A stretch of 64,000 nucleotides of DNA from contig NZ_AWFD01000005.1 in NCBI RefSeq assembly GCF_000682735.1, positions 53,205-117,204 on the forward strand, given 5' to 3'. The translations under genes were made by a program, and so were the position numbers. The DNA is from Hyphomonas sp. CY54-11-8 (lineage in GTDB: Bacteria; Pseudomonadota; Alphaproteobacteria; Caulobacterales; Hyphomonadaceae). Below are positions 52,390 to 61,997 of the stretch, piece by piece; the first letter of the stretch is position 1, and each line of letters starts with the position of its first letter. The notes under the pieces are model-generated. The model saw only the letters and a list, made by a program, of their open reading frames with translations. It was not told where the DNA came from and did no database searches.

Positions 52390-52452
52390 CTGAATTCCTC
52401 CCGGTATGTTTTGCCGGGAGCATAAGCACCGCTCACGCCGGATGCGAGTACG

Positions 52453-52480
52453 AAAAGGGCCGTACCCTCCGGTACGGCCC
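52453..52480 (-). terminator. intrinsic terminator of clpA
   Basis: On the minus strand GGGCCGTACC-ggag-GGTACGGCCC forms a perfect 10-bp stem followed by TTTTCG. It lies 41 bases beyond the clpA stop. Confidence 0.9.
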
Positions 52481-52520
52481 CATAACGTCGCGGCAACTGA
52501 AGCGCCCGCCGTTGATCAGG

Positions 52521-54839
52521 TTATGCAGGCTCCTGCGAGCCTTTCTTCGCAGCCGGTTTCTTCTTCTTCGGCTTTTCGGCCACGTATTTGAAGGCCAGCT
52601 TGCTGTCGTCGTCCTTGTCGATGTCGATGTGGACAACGCCGCCCTTCTGCAACTCGCCGAAGAGGAGTTCCTCCGCCATCGGCTTCTTGACGTGCTCCTG
52701 GATCGTCCGGGCCAGCGGCCGGGCCCCCATGTCGGCGTCGAAACCGCGCTTGGCGAGCCAGTCGCGGGCCGGCTTGGAGATCTCGATCGAAACGTTGCGG
52801 TCTTCCAACTGGACTTCCAGCTGCAGGATGAACTTCTCGACCACGCGGTCGATGATCTCCGGCGTCAGGCCGCCGAATGTTATGATCGAATCGAGGCGGT
52901 TGCGGAATTCCGGGGTGAACAGGCGCTTGATCGCTTCGTCCTGCTCGTCGTCCTTCTTGCCGGCACCGAAACCAATGGCGTTCTTCGCCGCGTCCGATGC
53001 GCCCGCATTGGTGGTCATGATCACAACCACATTGCGGAAGTCGACCTTGCGGCCGTTGGCATCGGTCAGCGAGCCATTGTCCATCACCTGAAGCAGGATA
53101 TTGAACAGGTCCGGGTGAGCCTTCTCGATCTCATCGAGCAACAGCACGCAGTGCGGGTGCTGGTCCACGCCATCGGTCAGAAGGCCGCCCTCATCATAAC
53201 CGACATAGCCCGGAGGCGCGCCGATCAGGCGGGAGACGGTGTGCCGCTCCATATATTCCGACATGTCGAAGCGCAGCATCTCGACGCCCATGATGGAGGC
53301 GAGCTGTTTGGCCACTTCGGTCTTGCCGACACCGGTCGGACCGGCGAACAGGTAGGAGCCAATCGGCTTGTTCGGTTCGCGCAGGCCTGCCCGAGCGAGC
53401 TTGATCGAGGCAGACAGGGCTTCGATGGCTTCATCCTGGCCATAGACCACACGCTTGAGATCGGTCTCCAGCGAGCGGAGCGCCTCGGCATCGTCGCTGG
53501 ACACCTGTTTCGGGGGAATGCGGGCAATCTTGGCCACGACGGCCTCGATGTCGCGCACGCCAACCGTCTTCTTCCGCTTGCTGGTCGGCAGCAGCCACTG
53601 GGCGGCGCCTGCCTCATCGACGACGTCAATGGCCTTGTCCGGCAGCTTGCGATCCGTGATGTAGCGGTCAGACAGTTCGACCGCCGATTTGATCGCGTCA
53701 TTGGTATACCGAAGGCCGTGGAAATCCTCGAAGCGGGACTTCAGACCCGTCAGGATCTTGATGGCGTCTGCCACGGTCGGCTCCACCACGTCGATCTTCC
53801 GGAACCGGCGGGACAGGGCGCGGTCCTTCTCGAAATGCTGCTTGTATTCCTTGAACGTGGTCGAGCCCATGCAGCGCAAACCGCCGCTCTGAAGGGCGGG
53901 CTTCAGCAGGTTCGACGCGTCCATTGCGCCGCCGGAAGTGGCCCCGGCGCCGATGATCGTGTGGATCTCGTCGATGAACAGGATGGCTTTATCCTGCTGC
54001 TCCAGCTCCTTCATCACCGATTTCAGGCGTTCCTCGAAGTCACCGCGATAGCGGGTACCTGCCAGGAGGGCCCCCATGTCGAGCGACCAGATGATGGCCT
54101 CATCCAGGATCTCCGGGGCTTCACCGTCGACAATCTTCTTGGCCAGGCCCTCGGCAATGGCCGTCTTGCCGACGCCCGGGTCACCCACGAGGATCGGGTT
54201 GTTCTTGTTCCGCCGGCAAAGAACTTCGATGCAACGATTGATTTCCATGTCGCGGCCGATCAGCGGATCGATCTTGCCGGCGCGGGCCTTGGCGTTGAGG
54301 TTCACACAGTAGGCATCGAGCGCCTCGTGCCCCTGTTTCACCGCTTCCTCTTCGGACGGCTCGGCGCCACGCGGGCTGGACGGGCGCGACATGCCAGGCT
54401 GTTTGGCAACGCCATGGGAAATGAAGTTCACCGCGTCATAGCGGGTCATGTCCTGCTCCTGCAGGAAGTAGGCAGCGTGGCTTTCGCGCTCGGAGAAGAT
54501 CGAGACCAGCACGTTGGCACCGGTCACTTCATCCCGGCCAGAGCTTTCGACATGAAGGATGGCGCGCTGAACCACGCGCTGGAAGGCGGCCGTCGGCTGA
54601 ACGCGGCCTTCCCCGTCTTCCACGATCAGGCTGGTCAGCTCGTCATCGATGTAGCGGACCAGTTCCGAGGTCAGGGTCTCTATATCAACCTTGCAGGCCC
54701 CCATCACTTCTTTGGCGTGCTCATCCTCTGTCAGAGCCAGCAGGAGGTGCTCGAGTGTGGCGTACTCATGCTCCCGTTCGGAGGCCAGGGTGAGGGCCTT
54801 TTCAAGAGCCGTTTCCAGGGAGGGGGACAAGCGTGGCAA
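52521..54839 (-). CDS. clpA: ATP-dependent Clp protease ATP-binding subunit ClpA
   Basis: 772 residues. The start is TTG 54839 with GGAAGG eight bases upstream; the product begins MPRLSPSLETALEKALTLASEREHEYATLEHLLLAL, the correct ClpA N domain. AAA+ modules have Walker A GDPGVGKT and GPTGVGKT, and a C-terminal Lys-rich tail. Unfolds substrates for ClpP, using ClpS. Overlaps nothing; clpS is 26 bases upstream. A terminator follows (52453-52480). Confidence 0.96.
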   Translation of the reverse strand: MPRLSPSLETALEKALTLASEREHEYATLEHLLLALTEDEHAKEVMGACKVDIETLTSELVRYIDDELTSLIVEDGEGRVQPTAAFQRVVQRAILHVESSGRDEVTGANVLVSIFSERESHAAYFLQEQDMTRYDAVNFISHGVAKQPGMSRPSSPRGAEPSEEEAVKQGHEALDAYCVNLNAKARAGKIDPLIGRDMEINRCIEVLCRRNKNNPILVGDPGVGKTAIAEGLAKKIVDGEAPEILDEAIIWSLDMGALLAGTRYRGDFEERLKSVMKELEQQDKAILFIDEIHTIIGAGATSGGAMDASNLLKPALQSGGLRCMGSTTFKEYKQHFEKDRALSRRFRKIDVVEPTVADAIKILTGLKSRFEDFHGLRYTNDAIKSAVELSDRYITDRKLPDKAIDVVDEAGAAQWLLPTSKRKKTVGVRDIEAVVAKIARIPPKQVSSDDAEALRSLETDLKRVVYGQDEAIEALSASIKLARAGLREPNKPIGSYLFAGPTGVGKTEVAKQLASIMGVEMLRFDMSEYMERHTVSRLIGAPPGYVGYDEGGLLTDGVDQHPHCVLLLDEIEKAHPDLFNILLQVMDNGSLTDANGRKVDFRNVVVIMTTNAGASDAAKNAIGFGAGKKDDEQDEAIKRLFTPEFRNRLDSIITFGGLTPEIIDRVVEKFILQLEVQLEDRNVSIEISKPARDWLAKRGFDADMGARPLARTIQEHVKKPMAEELLFGELQKGGVVHIDIDKDDDSKLAFKYVAEKPKKKKPAAKKGSQEPA

Positions 54840-54865
54840 TGTGGAAGCCTTCCGGGGTTAGAGGT

Positions 54866-55246
54866 CTAGTCGTCTTTCTCCATGACACATTGGAGAGGGT
54901 GTTCGTGCCGCTTCGCAAGGTCAAGCACCTGGGCAACCTTTGTTTCGGCCACCTCATATGTGTAGACCCCGCACAGTCCGACACCCTTCTGATGCACGTG
55001 AAGCATGATGCGGGTCGCCTGCTCGCGCGATCGGTTGAAGAACCGTTCGAGAATGAACACGACGAATTCCATCGGCGTGTAGTCATCGTTGAGCAAAAGC
55101 ACACGATAGAGCGAGGGTTTCTTGGTCCGCACACGCGTTTGCGTGGACAGGCCATACTCGATCCCATCATCGCCAGTTCCTCCGTCGCCGGGCGGTGCCG
55201 GCGGCTCGGGATCGTTCATTCGGAAATGCGGAATGCCCTTGCTCAT
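54866..55246 (-). CDS. clpS: ClpS adaptor protein
   Basis: 126 residues. The ClpS core [28 protein letters not shown] and [27 protein letters not shown] (H and M binding pocket) are present; a 40-residue N-terminal tail precedes it. It delivers N-degron substrates to ClpA, encoded just downstream. Confidence 0.95.
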   Translation of the reverse strand: MSKGIPHFRMNDPEPPAPPGDGGTGDDGIEYGLSTQTRVRTKKPSLYRVLLLNDDYTPMEFVVFILERFFNRSREQATRIMLHVHQKGVGLCGVYTYEVAETKVAQVLDLAKRHEHPLQCVMEKDD

Positions 55247-55332
55247 GACTCTTAAGATATACGGTTCAGGGCAAGATTGAAGATGTGACAGGCCGCAAAT
55301 TCATTTCCTGCCTGCTTTTAGGGCATGCGTGC

Positions 55333-55743
55333 TCAGCGTGTACCTATCAATTCGAGCAGTTCCTTCACCCGTTTGGCATTGGTTCCGAGATCGGAATACC
55401 CAATACGCGAACCGGAATAGATCGCCACACTGGAGCGGTCAGCCTGCCCGTCCACGGGCACAGCCTGCACATAGACATCGTCCTTGAATTTCATCAGCGG
55501 GGTCACCGCAATGAAGGATATCCGCAGCGTATCGGGGTCCGAGGCCCGCAAGCGCCACTCGACCCGTTCCAGCACCAGGTCCATCACGGCATTGAAGACC
55601 TGCTTCGGCGTCTTGTCGAAGACAGGCGCCGTCTCATCAATCTGAACCATGCCGGTGAACCCCTCCGGCGCCACGAGGCAATTGTTCGGCCGGGCGGGGC
55701 GCTTCAGCGCCGGAAACTCGATCAGATCAGGCAGTCGTGACAT
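55333..55743 (-). CDS. DUF1499 family protein
   Basis: 136 residues from ATG 55743; ATG 55752 would add three residues. The pattern RPNNCLVAPEGF, KQVFNAVMDLVL, SFIAVTPLMKFKDDVYVQ and SVAIYSGSRIGYSDLGTNAKRV is DUF1499. Function unknown. Convergent towards the phasin gene's neighbourhood and downstream of clpS by 87 bases. Confidence 0.85.
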   Translation of the reverse strand: MSRLPDLIEFPALKRPARPNNCLVAPEGFTGMVQIDETAPVFDKTPKQVFNAVMDLVLERVEWRLRASDPDTLRISFIAVTPLMKFKDDVYVQAVPVDGQADRSSVAIYSGSRIGYSDLGTNAKRVKELLELIGTR

Positions 55744-55832
55744 GAGAGGCATCTAACCGTGTGCGGCGAGACTCGCCAATCCTGTTTTTCCGGCAATTTT
55801 CCCAGGCACGGATCGGCGAAAACGCGTTTCCA

Positions 55833-55865
55833 GAACAAAAGAACCGGACCAATCAGGTCCGGCTC
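55833..55865 (-). terminator. intrinsic terminator of the phasin gene
   Basis: On the minus strand GAGCCGGACC-tgatt-GGTCCGGTTC forms a 10-bp stem (one G-T pair) followed by TTTTGTTCT, 53 bases past the phasin stop. Confidence 0.85.
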
Positions 55866-55917
55866 TTTCCAGTCTACTGCACTCTACAACCAAGCGGTGA
55901 GGCCCGATCCCAGAAGC

Positions 55918-56346
55918 TTACTTCGCAGCGAAACCCATGAACGGCTTTGCTGCGCTGCGCCATGCAGACATGCAGAGTTCTGCCTGCGCATTCATTTCCT
56001 TCGTATACGCGGAAAACATGTTTTTCGCAAATCCAGCCTGGATTTCCATGACTTCGCGAACGTCTTTCGCCGAAGTGATCGCCTGAGTGGCTTCAACACC
56101 CTGTTCCAGCGACTTGGTGAAGAAATCCATGTTCCGGCTGCCCAGCTGGCGCGCCATGTCGGTCGAAGCCGCCGTGCGCTCGCTGAAAGCTTTCAGGCCG
56201 GATTCGGCGTACTCGCCGAACATGCCTGCAAAACCGGAAAGCTGTTCCATGCCCTCGTCGAGCATTTTCGTTGTGGTGTCCATTTTTGCACTCGCCTCGG
56301 CCTTTGCGCGCTTTGCGGTGGTGGTGGCCGTCTTTGCCTTCGTCAT
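55918..56346 (-). CDS. phasin family protein
   Basis: 142 residues, alpha-helical and alanine-rich: TKMLDEGMEQLSGFAGMFGEYAESGLKAFSERTAASTDMARQLGSRNMDFFTKSLEQGVEA is the Phasin_2 pattern, with AAKPFMGFAAK at the C-terminus. It coats polyhydroxyalkanoate granules, implying PHA storage. AAAGGAACG precedes ATG 56346, and a strong terminator follows. Confidence 0.88.
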   Translation of the reverse strand: MTKAKTATTTAKRAKAEASAKMDTTTKMLDEGMEQLSGFAGMFGEYAESGLKAFSERTAASTDMARQLGSRNMDFFTKSLEQGVEATQAITSAKDVREVMEIQAGFAKNMFSAYTKEMNAQAELCMSAWRSAAKPFMGFAAK

Positions 56347-56583
56347 CGATCGTTCCTTTATATACTACCCTGCGCTTACCCTAGGGGAGCTTATACCGCT
56401 TTTTCTTCGCTCCCGCAATAAATTTTTGTGCGCTGCAGCATAAGGCATTCTGCATGTTTATTGCATCGCTTCGATTACGATTTCGCAATCCGGGCGCCCA
56501 TGTGCCGTTAAGGTGTGGTCAAGGGATTTGCACGATTCTAAGTTAAATCCCGGAGGGCCGGGGTTAACAATCGGGAGACCTGA

Positions 56584-57786
56584 ATGTTCCTGCGCGCTTT
56601 CGCAGCCCTGACCCGAGCCGTGTGCACCGCAGCGATCATGATGGTCATGGCGTTCGGTGGCGGAACGGCCCTGGCAGAAAAATATGCCGCGATCGTGATC
56701 GATGCCGACACCCAGCAGGTGTTGCATGATCGCCACGCCGATGAACCGCGTTACCCGGCTTCGCTGACCAAGGTCATGACGCTTTACATGCTGTTCGACG
56801 CGCTCAAGAGCGGCGAAGTCTCCCTGGATGAGCGCATGGTCGTTTCCCGCTATGCCGCAGCCCAGGCCCCATCGAATCTCAAATTGAGAACCGGCTCCAC
56901 CATCAAGGTGCGCGATGCCATCGGCGCCCTGATCACCAAATCCGCCAATGATGTCGCCGTTGTCGTCGCCGAGCGTCTGGGCGGAACCGAAAGCCGCTTT
57001 GCCCAGCTGATGACCGTGAAGGCCAAGTCGCTCGGGCTGGAGAACACCCGCTTCGTCAACGCATCCGGCCTGCCAGACACCCGCCAGCTCAGCACAGCGC
57101 GGGACATGGCCTTGCTGGCCGACGCGATGCTGACGGATCACGCCGACTACTATCATTATTTCGCGACCGAGAAGTTCAGTTGGGGTGGCAAGACCTACAA
57201 GAACCACAACAACCTGCTCGGCGATGTGGACGGCGTGGACGGGATCAAGACCGGCTACACCCGCGCCTCAGGCTTCAATCTCATGGCCTCGGCCAAACGC
57301 GACGGCCACCGCATCATTGCCGTCATGCTTGGCGGTACGACGGCCCGTGCCCGCGACCGCCACGTCGAAGCCCTGCTGGAAGCCGCTTTCAGCTCCTACT
57401 CGCTGCCGGCCGACGATCCGGAGCTGCGCACACGCCTCGCCTTCGCCATGCTGGAGGAGCCGCTCAGCCCCGAAGCCGCCGCAGAGCCCATGCTGAACGG
57501 CAAGCCGCTGTCGGTCATCCTCGCAACGGAGGCCGCTGCCCAACAACTGGCGGCAAGCGATGCCTTGCCGGCTGAATCCGCACAGGGCGACGCCGACGAT
57601 ACACCGGCAGCCCCCGCGATGGACGCACCTGTCCTGGCAGCTGAGTCTGCATCTGAGGCGGTAGAGCAAGCCCTGCCGATCGATCCGGAGAAAACCTCGC
57701 TCGGACGCTACTATGCTGAAGCCCCGGTCCTGGAGGCGCCAGCCTTCTCTCCGGAGGAGTATCGCCGCCGCCAACTGGCCAAGTAG
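56584..57786 (+). CDS. D-alanyl-D-alanine carboxypeptidase (PBP5/6 type)
   Basis: 400 residues. Signal peptide MFLRAFAALTRAVCTAAIMMVMAFGGGTALA; active-site motifs S60-x-x-K63 (PASLTKVMT), S120-A-N122 (TKSANDVAV) and K222-T-G224 (GIKTGYTRASGF). The C-terminal tail is rich in Ala and Glu and ends RRRQLAK rather than in an amphipathic anchor of PBP5, so localisation is not certain. Trims pentapeptides in peptidoglycan. Followed by kdsD. Confidence 0.9.
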   Translation: MFLRAFAALTRAVCTAAIMMVMAFGGGTALAEKYAAIVIDADTQQVLHDRHADEPRYPASLTKVMTLYMLFDALKSGEVSLDERMVVSRYAAAQAPSNLKLRTGSTIKVRDAIGALITKSANDVAVVVAERLGGTESRFAQLMTVKAKSLGLENTRFVNASGLPDTRQLSTARDMALLADAMLTDHADYYHYFATEKFSWGGKTYKNHNNLLGDVDGVDGIKTGYTRASGFNLMASAKRDGHRIIAVMLGGTTARARDRHVEALLEAAFSSYSLPADDPELRTRLAFAMLEEPLSPEAAAEPMLNGKPLSVILATEAAAQQLAASDALPAESAQGDADDTPAAPAMDAPVLAAESASEAVEQALPIDPEKTSLGRYYAEAPVLEAPAFSPEEYRRRQLAK

Positions 57787-57847
57787 GCTTGTCACCGCGT
57801 CCGGCTTGCCGGAAAACGCGGGCGCCAGTCCAGCAGGAGCAGTGCCC

Positions 57848-58810
57848 GTGGCCCAGGAATCCGATCTAGATCTCGCCCGCAACACGATCCGCATCGAGCG
57901 GGACGCGCTGGAGCAGCTGGAGGCGGGCATCGGTCCGTCCATCGCCGAGGCTGCGGACCTGATCATGGCGACCGACCGGCACGTCATTGTCGCGGGCGTC
58001 GGCAAGTCCGGCCATATCGGCCAGAAGATCGCTGCCAGCCTCGCCTCCACCGGTACGCCGAGCTTCTTCCTGCACCCGACAGAGGCCAGCCATGGTGACC
58101 TTGGCATGGTCGTGCCGGGCTCGGTCGTGATCGCGATTTCCTATTCCGGCGAAAGCCGCGAACTGGTGGATCTGTTGCGCTTCTGCAAGGGCAACAACAT
58201 CCCGTTGATCGGCATGACGCGCTCAGCCGACTCCACACTGGGCCGGGCGTCGGACGTGCTGCTGGAGATGCCGGTCGTGGCCGAAGCCTGCCCGAATGGC
58301 CTCGCGCCGACCTCGTCGACCACGATGGCGCTGGCGCTCGGCGATGCGCTGACCATCGTGCTGATGGCCCGCCGGGGCTTCTCCAGGGAAGAGTTCGGCT
58401 TCCGGCATCCGGGCGGCAAGCTCGGCCGCTCCCTGCAGACTGCAGGCGACTATATCGAGACGAAAACGGATCATATGCCGATCATCAGCGCCTCAGCCGA
58501 TGTCCGCGATGTGATCCTGGCGGTCTCCGAAGGCCGCAAGGGCTGTGTCGGCGTGATCGACGAGGATGGCCGCCTGATCGGCATGGTCACCGACGGCGAC
58601 CTTCGCCGCGCCATGCTGGCTGGCAAGCTGTCGGGCACGGCCGCCAACATCATGACCGCCAATCCGAAAGCGCTCGGCCCCGACGACCGCATGTCTGCGG
58701 TCATCAAGACCTTCACCGAACAACGTATCTCGAACGCCTTCGTGACAGTCGACGGCAAGCCGGTCGGCATCATCGATATGAAGGACCTGCTTGCCGAAGG
58801 GTATGTCTGA
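57848..58810 (+). CDS. kdsD: arabinose-5-phosphate isomerase KdsD
   Basis: 320 residues from GTG 57848 (AGGAG eight bases upstream). N-terminal SIS domain (ATDRHVIVAGVGKSGHIGQKIAASLASTGTPSFFLHPTEASHGDLGMV, AISYSGESRELVDLLRF) and two CBS domains at the C-terminus (GCVGVIDEDGRLIGMVTDGDLRRAM, RISNAFVTVDGKPVGIIDMKDLLAEGYV). Produces arabinose-5-phosphate for KdsA. Two hairpins of TCCGGC lie on each side. Confidence 0.92.
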   Translation: MAQESDLDLARNTIRIERDALEQLEAGIGPSIAEAADLIMATDRHVIVAGVGKSGHIGQKIAASLASTGTPSFFLHPTEASHGDLGMVVPGSVVIAISYSGESRELVDLLRFCKGNNIPLIGMTRSADSTLGRASDVLLEMPVVAEACPNGLAPTSSTTMALALGDALTIVLMARRGFSREEFGFRHPGGKLGRSLQTAGDYIETKTDHMPIISASADVRDVILAVSEGRKGCVGVIDEDGRLIGMVTDGDLRRAMLAGKLSGTAANIMTANPKALGPDDRMSAVIKTFTEQRISNAFVTVDGKPVGIIDMKDLLAEGYV

Positions 58811-58828
58811 TCCGGCTTGGCCGGAGGC

Positions 58829-59632
58829 TTACTGGCCGAGTTCGAAGACCACATTCACCGTCGCGCTGTAGCCGACTTCACCGCCCGCCACCGGGGTGGA
58901 GAAGCTGTCGGCCATCTTGGCTTCCTGCATGCGGGCCATCGGCATGGGCGAGGGTGAGTAGCTGCCGCTTTCATCGATCGTCACGATGCGCAGCACGCTG
59001 AGGCCTGCCGCTTCGGCATAGAGATCGGCGCGGGCGCGGGCATCGGCCATGGCTTTGCGGCGGGCTTCGTCCCGGACCTCAGTGTCATCATCGAGCGCGA
59101 AGTTCAGGCCGTTGAACGTGTTGCCGCCAGCCTTCACCAGGCTGTCGAGCGTTGAGCCGAGATTGTCGAGGTCTCGCACCTTCACGGTCAGTTGGTTGGA
59201 GGCCGTGTAGCCGATCAGCTTCTGCTCTCCGCGGGAGGAGCCGTCTTTCAGCTTGGTCTCGATATAAGTGTAGCGCGGCCAGAGCGAGAAATTGGACGTC
59301 TGCATGTCCTTCTTGGCGACGCCCGCTTTTTCCAGCGCGTCGAACACACCGGTCATGGCTTTCGCTTGCGATTCCATGGCCTCGGTCGCCGTGTCGCCTT
59401 CCGCCTGAACCCCGGCATTGATGTAGGCAATGTCGGGCTCGCGTTTCACGGTCGACTGGGCGGAGATCGAAAGCGTCGTCTCAGGCTGGATCGAGTTCGG
59501 GGCCTGATAGGCGCCAGCCACCGATTGCTGGGTCAGGCCGAGCGCCGGGCCTTGCATTTGGGCGCAGGCAGCCTGTGGCACGATCAGCGCCAGAGCGGCG
59601 GTCGACGTAATGAGGGGCAAAAATCGGCGCAT
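58829..59632 (-). CDS. SIMPL (DUF541) domain protein
   Basis: 267 residues with a signal peptide (MRRFLPLITSTAALALIVPQAACA) and the SIMPL core (LSISAQSTVKREPDIAYINAGVQAEGDTATEAMESQAKAMTGVFDALEKAGVAKKDMQTSNFSLWPRY). Exported, oligomeric periplasmic protein; function not clear. Convergent with kdsD. Confidence 0.88.
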   Translation of the reverse strand: MRRFLPLITSTAALALIVPQAACAQMQGPALGLTQQSVAGAYQAPNSIQPETTLSISAQSTVKREPDIAYINAGVQAEGDTATEAMESQAKAMTGVFDALEKAGVAKKDMQTSNFSLWPRYTYIETKLKDGSSRGEQKLIGYTASNQLTVKVRDLDNLGSTLDSLVKAGGNTFNGLNFALDDDTEVRDEARRKAMADARARADLYAEAAGLSVLRIVTIDESGSYSPSPMPMARMQEAKMADSFSTPVAGGEVGYSATVNVVFELGQ

Positions 59633-59722
59633 GAGAATCTCCCATTGGTAGTTGGCTCTAATGTTCTACCGAACACACTGGGAGGCAATCTTGTTCCGAT
59701 TGTGTCTCAGGCCAATGACAAA

Positions 59723-60742
59723 TCAGGCGTTTTCATAGCCGTGCGGGTTCTGGCTCTGCCAGGCCCACTGATCGCGGCACATGTCTTCCAGCGTCCGCTC
59801 GGCCTGCCAGCCAAGCAGTTCCTCCGCGAGTGACGCATCAGCCCAGAAGGCGGCGATGTCGCCTGCCCGCCGCGGCGCGAATTCCATTGCGATGGACTTG
59901 CCGCTCGCCGCTTCGAATGCCCGGACGACATCGAGAACGGATGAGCCATGTCCGGTGCCGATATTCACGGTGAAAGGGCCATGCGTATGCTTGAACCGGT
60001 CCAGTGCCAGTACGTGCGCACGGGCAAGGTCCACGACGTGAAGATAGTCACGTACACCGGTGCCATCGGCCGTGTCATAGTCATTGCCGAACACGTTGAG
60101 ACAGGGCCGGCGCCCCACCGCGACCTGTGCCACATAGGGCATCAGATTGTTCGGAATGTCATTCGGGTCTTCGCCGATCATGCCGCTTGGATGCGCGCCA
60201 ATCGGATTGAAGTATCTGAGGATCGCGACATCGGTCAGCGCGCCGGATCCGGCCACATCGTTCAGCAGCATCTCTGCGGCGAGTTTTGTGTTGCCGTACG
60301 GGTTTGTCGGACGCAGACGGTGGGATTCGGTATAGGGCAGGAATTCCGGTTCGCCATAGACCGTCGCGCTGGATGAGAACACGATCTGGCTTGCTCCCGC
60401 CTCCAGCATTGCCTGGATCAGGCTGTGCGTGCCGGTGACATTGGCGCTGTAATATTCGAGCGGCTTTTCCGACGACTCGCCCACGGCCTTGAGACCGGCA
60501 AAGTGGATGACCGCGTCGCATTCATGCTTCGACAGGATTTCGGCAATGCGGGCCGTGTCGCGGACATCGGCATCGTACCAGTCCACGCGGGAATTGGTCA
60601 GCTGGCAGATACGGTCGATCGCCTTGGGCGAGGAATTGACGAAATTGTCCACGATCACGGGCTGATACCCACGCGAGACAAGCTCCACACAGGTGTGGGA
60701 TCCGATATATCCGGCACCGCCGGTTACAAGCACGCGGGTCAT
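59723..60742 (-). CDS. galE: UDP-glucose 4-epimerase GalE
   Basis: 339 residues from ATG 60742, the standard start MTRVLVTGGAGYIGSHTCVEL. NAD motif GGAGYIG, catalytic Ser in SSSATVYGEPEFLPYTE and a following YGNTKLAAE lysine; TDVAILRYFNPIGAHPSGMIGED is typical of GalE. Supplies UDP-galactose for surface glycans. Confidence 0.94.
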   Translation of the reverse strand: MTRVLVTGGAGYIGSHTCVELVSRGYQPVIVDNFVNSSPKAIDRICQLTNSRVDWYDADVRDTARIAEILSKHECDAVIHFAGLKAVGESSEKPLEYYSANVTGTHSLIQAMLEAGASQIVFSSSATVYGEPEFLPYTESHRLRPTNPYGNTKLAAEMLLNDVAGSGALTDVAILRYFNPIGAHPSGMIGEDPNDIPNNLMPYVAQVAVGRRPCLNVFGNDYDTADGTGVRDYLHVVDLARAHVLALDRFKHTHGPFTVNIGTGHGSSVLDVVRAFEAASGKSIAMEFAPRRAGDIAAFWADASLAEELLGWQAERTLEDMCRDQWAWQSQNPHGYENA

Positions 60743-60878
60743 GGCTACCCCAAAGCAAGATTTACGCCGGGTTTCAACGCATTTGCCCCGGCCCGGCAAG
60801 CCCTGAGACATCTATTTCAACGGTAATCATCAGGCCCATTGCAAGCCGCGCGGCACCCGCCTAAACGGAAGCCTCGGT

Positions 60879-60955
60879 GGGCCTGTAGCTCAGTTGGTTA
60901 GAGCGGACCGCTCATAACGGTTTGGTCGCGGGTTCAAATCCTGCCGGGCCCACCA
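60879..60955 (+). tRNA. tRNA-Ile (CAU)
   Basis: 77 bases, with encoded CCA. The acceptor GGGCCTG pairs with CGGGCCC (one U-G pair), the anticodon loop is CTCATAA (CAU), and T loop TTCAAAT. The D arm TAGCTCAGTTGGTTAGAGC and the CTCATAA loop match tRNA-Ile2, whose C34 becomes lysidine (TilS) to read AUA, not the methionine tRNAs. Confidence 0.9.
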
Positions 60956-60977
60956 TCCATCAAAGTGTCCAGGCCGG

Positions 60978-61853
60978 CTACCGGCCGCCCTGGTCGAAAT
61001 AGGCATGCGTGCCCCGGTGGATCACTTCGTCGCCGGGGGCGATCTCGTGGGCCTCATAGTCAGGCAGGCCTTTCACGTCGGCATAGACCGTTCCGAAATC
61101 CCGGTAACAGGTGTCGAGCAGGGCTTCGAAACTGTCGACGACGAAATAGGTCTGCTGGAAATCGTCGATGATGTATTTGGTACGCATCAGGCGCTGCACG
61201 TCGAAACCGATCCGGTTCGGGCTGTCATCTTCCAGTGCGAACACCGTTTCCTGCGGGCTGGAGAGGATCCCGGCACCATAAATGCGCAGGCCGTCATCTT
61301 CTCGGATCAGGCCGAATTCCACCGTGTACCAGTAGAGCCGGGCGAGGTTGTGCAGCTGGCCGAGCCGCATCGCCCGTTGTCCGCCCTTGCCATAGGCTTC
61401 CATGAAGTCCGCAAACACCGGATTGGCCAGCATCGGCACATGACCGAAGATATCGTGGAAGATGTCCGGTTCCTGCAGGTAATCGAACTCCGCTTCAGGG
61501 CGGATGAAGGCCCCGGCCGGAAATCGCCGGTTGGCGAGGTGATCGAAGAAGATCTCGTCGGGCACGAGTTCGGCAACCGGCACCACGCGCCAGCCGGTGA
61601 GCTTTTCCAGCCTGTCCGACAACCGCCCCATGTGCGGAATGCCCGTGGGGGAAAGTTCGAGCTGTGACATCGCCTGCAGCGCCGTGGTGCAGGCCCGCCC
61701 CTTGGTTACGTCCTTCTGGCGGCGGAACAGCCTGTCCCACCGGTCATGCTCTTCGGCCGAATAGGTTTCCCACGCCTGATCAATCATGAAGTCCGCAGCC
61801 CGGGGGGCATCATGATACCGGTTTTTCGGTGGTATTTTGGTATCGGCATTCAT
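60978..61853 (-). CDS. phhA: phenylalanine 4-monooxygenase
   Basis: 291 residues from ATG 61853 (ATG 61871 is an alternative). Fe(II) ligands H133 and H138 in DIFHDIFGHVP and E179 in YWYTVEFGL, plus the core LYWYTVEFGLIREDDGLRIYGAGILSS. Makes tyrosine from phenylalanine with tetrahydrobiopterin. phhB is not adjacent. Confidence 0.94.
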   Translation of the reverse strand: MNADTKIPPKNRYHDAPRAADFMIDQAWETYSAEEHDRWDRLFRRQKDVTKGRACTTALQAMSQLELSPTGIPHMGRLSDRLEKLTGWRVVPVAELVPDEIFFDHLANRRFPAGAFIRPEAEFDYLQEPDIFHDIFGHVPMLANPVFADFMEAYGKGGQRAMRLGQLHNLARLYWYTVEFGLIREDDGLRIYGAGILSSPQETVFALEDDSPNRIGFDVQRLMRTKYIIDDFQQTYFVVDSFEALLDTCYRDFGTVYADVKGLPDYEAHEIAPGDEVIHRGTHAYFDQGGR

Positions 61854-61997
61854 GAGCAATTCCGGATTCATGCAGTTCGAAACAAAATGCACTGTCCCAC
61901 CGCAGGCAATACAGCGGATTGGATGCGCAAATTTCCTTATTGCACAAAATTGGTTACAAATGAAACCTATTCATCTCACGGCAAGGGCGCACAGGCA

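Noticed and set aside
51927..54869. 980-residue plus-strand frame opposite clpA
   Set aside because: Long, but the clpA frame holds all the AAA+ motifs and this one has none; typical of stop-poor antisense in GC-rich DNA.
56420..56460. PhaR-type site (CTGCAG region) upstream of phasin
   Set aside because: Only GCTGCAGC is symmetric; it does not fit the CTGC-n3/4-GCAG spacing.
57798..57822. Terminator between dacC and kdsD (TCCGGC-type hairpin)
   Set aside because: Stem is short with no T-run and the genes are close on the same strand; may be coincidental.
58811..58825. Terminator at TCCGGC-ttg-GCCGGA after kdsD
   Set aside because: Three-base loop and no T-tract; insufficient to call.
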